Shown here piece by piece: positions 62,960-64,000 of a stretch of DNA of 64,000 nt (position 1 is its first letter; each line of letters opens with the position of its first letter). This DNA is from Pegoplata infirma (lineage: Eukaryota; Arthropoda; Insecta; Diptera; Anthomyiidae): NCBI GenBank assembly GCA_963921195.1, contig OY992540.1:176857896-176921895 (forward strand), written 5' to 3'. The notes beneath the pieces were generated by a model. That model made no database searches. It was given only the letters and a program-made list of their open reading frames with translations, and was not told the origin of the DNA. Made by a program: the position numbers and the translations under genes.

Positions 62960-63374
62960 TAGAGATGGGCGCTGGTCACGTGATTTGCGTGATTCACGTG
63001 AATCACGCGTGAGTGATTTTCATTTAAATCACGTGATTGTGAGTGAGTGTGAGCTGAAAAAAAAATCTGAGTGAGTGAGTCATTTATTTTTTGCGTGAGT
63101 TTGCGTGATAAGATTTTTAGACCAGCCCAATTTTTTTTATTTTTTGTAAAAAAAATTTTTTTGGAGTTTTTTTTTGGTAAGAGAATTTTATTGCGTGAGT
63201 AGATTTTGCGTGACTCACGCGTGAGCGTGATTGAATCTGGCGTGAGTAAGATTTTTATTACTCACGTGTATAGTGAGTGAGCGTGAATAAAAAAAAAATT
63301 GCGTGAGTGATTCGATTATTTTTGCGTGAGCTTGAGTGAGTGTGAGTCAAAATCCACTCACGCACCCATCTCTA
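62960..63374. mobile_element. hAT-type MITE, 415 bp, 8-bp TSD CATTGGGT
   Basis: Ends TAGAGATGGGCGC and the complement TAGAGATGGGTGC; CATTGGGT flanks both sides exactly (62952-62959, 63375-63382). The interior is full of GTGAGTGA, CACGTGATT and GCGTGAG repeats. No coding capacity. Degraded relatives occur at about 4524 and 4820. Confidence 0.9.
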
Positions 63375-63429
63375 CATTGGGTTTTTCGAAAATTCACGTG
63401 GTGAAAAATACACAAAACATGGTTTTAAT

Positions 63430-63846
63430 TAGAGATAGGCGAGTGAGTGATTTTTGACTCACACTCACTCACGCCCACGACAGGAATTTTTGAATCACGC
63501 ACACTCACTCACGAGCAAATTTTTTCTACTCACACTCACAATCACGTGAGTAAATTTAATACAACTCACACTCACTCAAGCTTCACTCACACTCTCGTTG
63601 ACTCACACTCACGAAACTCTTATTCATACAAAAAAAAAATTAAAAACTAAAATTTGAAAAATCTTTTAAAATTTTCAACAAAATTTAAAGTTCAGCGTAA
63701 CTTAAAAAATCGACTCACGCACACTCACGCAAAAATCTTACTCACGCACACTCCACTCACACGCGCGTGAGTAAAATTGAATTTAGTCACACTCAAGCGT
63801 GGTCACGCGTGAATCACGTTCTAATCTGCTCATGTGCCCATCTCTA
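63430..63846. mobile_element. hAT-type MITE, 417 bp, second copy, inverted
   Basis: Ends TAGAGATAGGCGAGTGAG and the complement TAGAGATGGGCACATGAG. Flanks GTTTTAAT (63422-63429) and CTTTTAAT (63847-63854) match at 7 of 8 positions. Internal GAGTGAG repeats are on the opposite strand relative to the neighbour at 62960-63374, so it lies in inverse orientation 55 bp away. Confidence 0.85.
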
Positions 63847-63985
63847 CTTTTAATGACAAGGGAACACCACAACAATGTTTGCCAAAGTTTTTTTTTGAGA
63901 AGTTGAATTATAATTTTACATTAAAACAATGCAACCCTATTCTTTATACACATTAAAATAAAACAGTTATGTTAAACAAGATAAG

Positions 63986-64000
63986 TGTGTGTGTGTGTTA
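63986..64000 (+). repeat. Short GT microsatellite
   Basis: GTGTGTGTGTGTG-type run at the right edge of the window; its full length is not visible. Confidence 0.6.

Overview
The window is AT-rich eukaryotic DNA made almost entirely of transposable elements (TEs) and their derivatives. I found no recognisable host gene, tRNA, rRNA or CRISPR array. The mix points to an insect with a large, repeat-laden genome, most likely a higher fly (Diptera). It contains a P-element-like THAP transposase with introns, a roo-like BEL/Pao element with an envelope-like region, a RAG1-like Transib transposase, CR1-type, I-like and R1/LOA-like non-LTR elements, and many hAT, Tc1/mariner-like, PIF-like and foldback MITEs. 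The organism is inferred from this TE content, not from a marker gene.

Layout. 1-3.5 kb: a TTA-flanked MITE and a cluster of MITEs ending in GGAGTTCACACT, with a 0.54-kb duplication. 3.5-10.5 kb: a TA-type MITE split by a 5.9-kb hAT-like element with a perfect 8-bp target-site duplication (TSD); the hAT carries further MITEs and a 0.4-kb palindrome. 10.5-16.45 kb: a tandem satellite (about 29-bp unit, core TTTTCTATAGAAAAATTGTC), itself hit by a TA-type MITE. 16.4-18.6 kb: MITEs and old repeats. 18.6-22 kb: a 5'-truncated I-like non-LTR element (RT plus RNase H) with a MITE in its 3' end. 22.6-28.5 kb: a P-like transposase gene of five exons, with MITEs in its introns and a 1.36-kb perfect-looking palindrome inside exon 4. 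29.4-32.3 kb: MITEs. 32.4-34.3 kb: a Transib transposase broken at two A-runs. 34.76-38.8 kb: a TA-flanked element whose core is a 3-kb block of the same satellite. 39.5-62.4 kb: three copies of one CR1-like non-LTR element, head to tail on the minus strand. 62.4-64 kb: a short cruciform and two related hAT MITEs.

The insertion history can be read from TSDs. In the 39.5-53.2 kb CR1-like copy sits an R1/LOA-like element (13-bp TSD). In its RT sits a complete 9.0-kb BEL/Pao element (5-bp TSD GTCGC, LTRs differing at two sites by eye) and, further on, a TA-type MITE. In the 56.9-62.4 kb CR1-like copy sit a 2.8-kb hAT (8-bp TSD) and a 0.64-kb hAT MITE (8-bp TSD); the larger hAT in turn holds a foldback element (9-bp TSD) and a TA-flanked MITE.

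Only the BEL polyprotein (2424 aa) and the central CR1-like protein (1197 aa) have uninterrupted long reading frames; every other coding region is truncated, split or frameshifted. The most interesting signals are the palindrome in the P-like gene, whose removal with one 6-bp repeat restores the frame exactly; a canonical 2A-like motif at the start of the CR1-like protein; the satellite shared between a free array and a transposon interior; and a terminal signature (CACNCAAAAAA, TA target) shared by several otherwise different MITE families.
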